From contig CADBPX010000043.1 in NCBI GenBank assembly GCA_902796625.1, forward strand, positions 1-7,646: a stretch of DNA of 7,646 nt, in the 5' to 3' direction. The position numbers were made by a program, and so were the translations under genes. Below are positions 6,029 through 7,646 of the stretch, one piece after another. The stretch comes from an uncultured Pseudomonadota bacterium (GTDB lineage Bacteria > Pseudomonadota > Alphaproteobacteria > RF32 > CAG-239). Numbering within the stretch: position 1 is the stretch's first letter; every line of letters starts with the position of its first letter. A model generated the notes under the pieces. The model saw only the letters and a program-made list of their open reading frames with translations, did no database searches and was not told the DNA's origin.

Positions 6029-6976
6029 ATGGGAAAGCAGCCAAGAAGAAGTTCAACTCGCGCAACAATGAGCAGTGATGCAAGAAGAGCTCAAGCAACA
6101 CAAACAAGCGGCGGAAGAAGAAAAAGGAGAGATCAAACTACTTCTCAGCATGTTGAACCAAATCCGGAAACAATGGAGCCATGCAAGGATAAAGATGAAT
6201 TGTTGGATTTTGCTAAAGATAAATTTATAGGAATTGAAGGAAAAGGGGTAGAAGGAAGACCGGGAGAAGTTTATGTTGATTGTTTAGGACATCCGACAAT
6301 CGGAATTGGACATTTGGTTGTTCATAAGAGAGATGTCTTAGGTGGTACGGATTCAAAAGGCCGATATCATGCCCCTAATCCAAAAGCTGTGGCTCAATAT
6401 CGAGAGAAGTTTATAAAATTGCCGCTTTTAGATAAAAACGGTAATCCGATGTCTGATGCACAAAAAGGTGCAAAATTTGATCAGATGATTAATTTAATGA
6501 AGTCTAAGGGACGGGCTTTGACAGATGATGAGATTAAAAATTTAAATTTGGGACATTTGAGTGAAGAAGGAATGGATCAAGTATATAAGAAAGACCACGA
6601 AAAATTCTTGAAAATGGCTGTAAATGCCATGATGCCGGATGGTAAAAAAGTAGATACTAATGATCCTGATTTTTGGGAAAAAACTAAAGAGTCAAATTTT
6701 TGGAAAATGACAAGATCTACGCAGGTAAGTTTTGTTCACGGCTATTTTTGGGGTAAGGGTAAAATAATGGATAAATTAGCACAATCGTGTCATCAGGATC
6801 CTTATCTGGTTGGTCAAAAGCTACCAGAAGCTTTAAATATAGGGTTGAAACCTAATAGAGCTATCCAGCGTAATGCTAATCAAGCTGAAAGCGATTCAAC
6901 AGCTGTTCAGCAACAGAAGCAGATACAGTTGCAACAACAGCGTATTCCTTTGCAAAAAGGTAATCAAGGTCGATAA
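6029..6976 (+). CDS. T4-lysozyme-like (GH24-type) protein with low-complexity tails
   Basis: This 315-residue protein probably cleaves peptidoglycan glycan strands. The stretch VEGRPGEVYVDCLGHPTIGI followed by GH aligns with the T4 lysozyme active-site region. E75, D84 and T90 keep the exact spacing of the T4 E11-D20-T26 triad, with H95 matching T4 H31. PNRA at 275-278 matches the end of the T4 fold, so the domain spans about 55-282, larger than T4 lysozyme's 164 residues, with extra sequence near 100-230. Residues 1-50 are a basic, disordered tail (GGRRKRRD at 28-35) and 283-315 are glutamine-rich. There is no signal peptide and no membrane segment. I chose ATG 6029 because AAGGA lies about 9 nt upstream; ATG 6005 would add eight residues but sits only about 5 nt from the predicted RNA start. 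No holin, phage or secretion gene adjoins it. It could be a phage remnant, a bacteriocin or a delivered effector. Confidence 0.85.
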   Translation: MGKQPRRSSTRATMSSDARRAQATQTSGGRRKRRDQTTSQHVEPNPETMEPCKDKDELLDFAKDKFIGIEGKGVEGRPGEVYVDCLGHPTIGIGHLVVHKRDVLGGTDSKGRYHAPNPKAVAQYREKFIKLPLLDKNGNPMSDAQKGAKFDQMINLMKSKGRALTDDEIKNLNLGHLSEEGMDQVYKKDHEKFLKMAVNAMMPDGKKVDTNDPDFWEKTKESNFWKMTRSTQVSFVHGYFWGKGKIMDKLAQSCHQDPYLVGQKLPEALNIGLKPNRAIQRNANQAESDSTAVQQQKQIQLQQQRIPLQKGNQGR

Positions 6977-6996
6977 AATTGTTGGCTGATTAAAAC

Positions 6997-7025
6997 AAAA
7001 GGCACCTTTTCGGTGCCTTTTTTTT
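6997..7025. terminator. Bidirectional intrinsic terminator
   Basis: The 10-bp stem AAAAGGCACC (6997-7006) / GGTGCCTTTT (7012-7021) has loop TTTTC and T tracts on both strands. It lies 20 nt after the lysozyme-like stop on the plus strand and 16 nt after the stop of the convergent orphan gene, so it probably ends both transcripts. Confidence 0.9.
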
Positions 7026-7037
7026 CAGATTTGCTTT

Positions 7038-7352
7038 TCAGACTTCTCTGGCATCAAGACATCGTCCTAAGGAGCTGTTTTCAAAAACATAGCAAACAGT
7101 GCCGTGGGCGTCTTGGAAAATTGTAACCCAAAAGCGATCTTTAGGTTGTAATGTCAAAAGGCTGACCGGCGGCTTGCTTTCTTCGGATAATATAACATCA
7201 ACATTAAGATCGTTTGTTGTTGTATCTTTCAGCATGCCGTTGCCGTCAGGCTCTTGTTTCTTGAAAATGTGCGCTACAACGCACCAGCGGGATTCCATAA
7301 CCTGAATCCGTAAAACTTCACCATAAAGTTTTTTGTTTAAAGTCTTTGCCAT
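7038..7352 (-). CDS. Small orphan protein, probably beta-rich
   Basis: This 104-residue protein is not one I recognise. After a short basic start (MAKTLNKKLYGEVLRIQV), alternating hydrophobic residues suggest several beta strands, such as RWCVVAHIF, LNVDVIL, DRFWVTIF and TVCYVFEN. This resembles a small barrel or OB-like fold, though no family motif is seen. A polar linker (KKQEPDGNGMLKDTTTNDL) lies in the middle. There is no signal peptide or membrane segment. It has an almost consensus promoter (7414-7386), no Shine-Dalgarno, an AT-only leader nearly identical to that of the orphan at 1-367, and a shared terminator at 6997-7025. It is divergent from uvrA with about 120 bp between the start codons. 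Whether it is related to the left-edge orphan, also beta-rich, cannot be decided by eye. Confidence 0.75.
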   Translation of the reverse strand: MAKTLNKKLYGEVLRIQVMESRWCVVAHIFKKQEPDGNGMLKDTTTNDLNVDVILSEESKPPVSLLTLQPKDRFWVTIFQDAHGTVCYVFENSSLGRCLDAREV

Positions 7353-7374
7353 ATAAAAATTTTTTAATAATTAA
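7353..7374 (-). promoter_or_regulatory. AT-only SD-less leader, copy C
   Basis: This 22-nt A/T-only stretch directly precedes the start codon of the orphan gene at 7038-7352. It matches the leader at 371-393 apart from a small central difference. No ribosome-binding GGAG-like sequence is present. Confidence 0.5.
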
Positions 7375-7385
7375 AAATCTATCGG

Positions 7386-7414
7386 AATATATTACTTATT
7401 ACTACAAATGTCAA
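7386..7414 (-). promoter_or_regulatory. Near-consensus promoter of orphan gene 7038-7352
   Basis: On the minus strand, TTGACA (7414-7409) and TATATT (7391-7386) are separated by 17 bp. This is the strongest promoter match in the window. The leader is about 27 nt. Its -35 box is only 8 bp from that of the divergent uvrA promoter candidate. Confidence 0.75.
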
Positions 7415-7422
7415 TATTGCTA

Positions 7423-7451
7423 TTGCGTTTGGTGCAGAAATGGTTTATATG
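7423..7451 (+). promoter_or_regulatory. Possible uvrA promoter
   Basis: TTGCGT (7423-7428) and TATATG (7446-7451) are separated by 17 bp; TTATAT at 7445-7450 with 16 bp is an alternative. The RNA would start near 7457. I see neither a GTTC-N7-GTTC nor a CTGT-N8-ACAG LexA site between 7353 and 7472. Confidence 0.4.
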
Positions 7452-7476
7452 TGTATGCGTTTGGAGTGAGAAATGG
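7424..7476 (+). repeat. Imperfect tandem duplication of the uvrA initiation region
   Basis: TGCGTTTGGTGCAGAAATGG (7424-7443) recurs as TGCGTTTGGAGTGAGAAATG plus G (7456-7476), an offset of 32-33 bp. The downstream copy holds the functional Shine-Dalgarno and uvrA ATG. The upstream copy holds a weaker GGTG and an ATG at 7440. That ATG opens a nine-codon frame (MVYMCMRLE) ending at TGA 7467-7469, 3 nt before the uvrA ATG. Confidence 0.6.
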
Positions 7477-7646
7477 CAGAAAATAAATATATTGAAATCA
7501 AGGGTGCGCGGCAACATAATTTAAAAAATATCAGTTTGAATATTCCGAAAAATAAACTGACGGTTATTACCGGACTTTCCGGCAGCGGGAAGTCTTCATT
7601 GGCATTCGATACGATTTATGCCGAAGGACAACGCCGCTATGTTGAA
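7473..7646 (+). CDS. uvrA: Excinuclease ABC subunit A, N-terminus only
   Basis: Only the first 58 codons are present; the gene runs off the right edge. UvrA is the ATP-dependent DNA damage sensor of nucleotide excision repair and loads UvrB at lesions. The start is typical: IKGARQHNLKNISLNIP leads into Walker A GLSGSGKSS (34-42) and then LAFDTIYAEGQRRYVE, the family signature. The start is fixed by GGAG 6 nt before the ATG. It diverges from a small orphan gene, and its initiation region is duplicated just upstream. No LexA-type site was found by eye in the intergenic region. Confidence 0.97.
   Translation, partial: MAENKYIEIKGARQHNLKNISLNIPKNKLTVITGLSGSGKSSLAFDTIYAEGQRRYVE

Overview
The window looks like AT-rich chromosomal DNA of a proteobacterium. 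The AlaS sequence fits the Alphaproteobacteria best, possibly a host-associated lineage, but that rank is inferred from protein resemblance only. Three widely conserved genes (alaS, a tRNA-Arg gene and the start of uvrA) are mixed with accessory genes and small orphan genes. I see no insertion sequence, CRISPR array, integrase or phage structural gene.

Left part (1-5266), all read leftwards. An orphan ORF cut by the window edge (1-367) has its own promoter. A tspO-family membrane protein gene (4775-5266) lies upstream of alaS (2060-4687). alaS is followed after 14 bp by an eptA/mcr-like lipid A phosphoethanolamine transferase gene (450-2045), so the last two probably form an operon. The alaS promoter carries a nested palindrome over the predicted transcription start, at the place where E. 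coli AlaS is known to bind and repress its own gene. The tspO leader carries an inverted repeat that could mask its Shine-Dalgarno (SD) sequence.

Middle (5329-5909). A small orphan gene (5399-5665, leftward) has a clear promoter and terminator. Divergent from it is a tRNA-Arg(TCT) gene with encoded CCA and a strong terminator.

Right part (5965-7646). A 315-residue protein with a T4-lysozyme-like (GH24-type) core has basic and glutamine-rich tails and no signal peptide; it forms a one-gene unit with its own promoter and terminator. A third small orphan (7038-7352, leftward) shares that terminator from the other side. uvrA begins at 7473, and its initiation region is an imperfect tandem duplication.

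A recurring pattern is that the three small orphan genes each have a near-consensus promoter and a 28-35 nt AT-only-like leader without any SD sequence, two of these leaders being almost identical. The five recognisable protein genes all have an SD. No complete new multi-gene system is visible. The best leads are the SD-less orphan family, the alaS palindrome, the tailed lysozyme and the tspO and uvrA leader structures.
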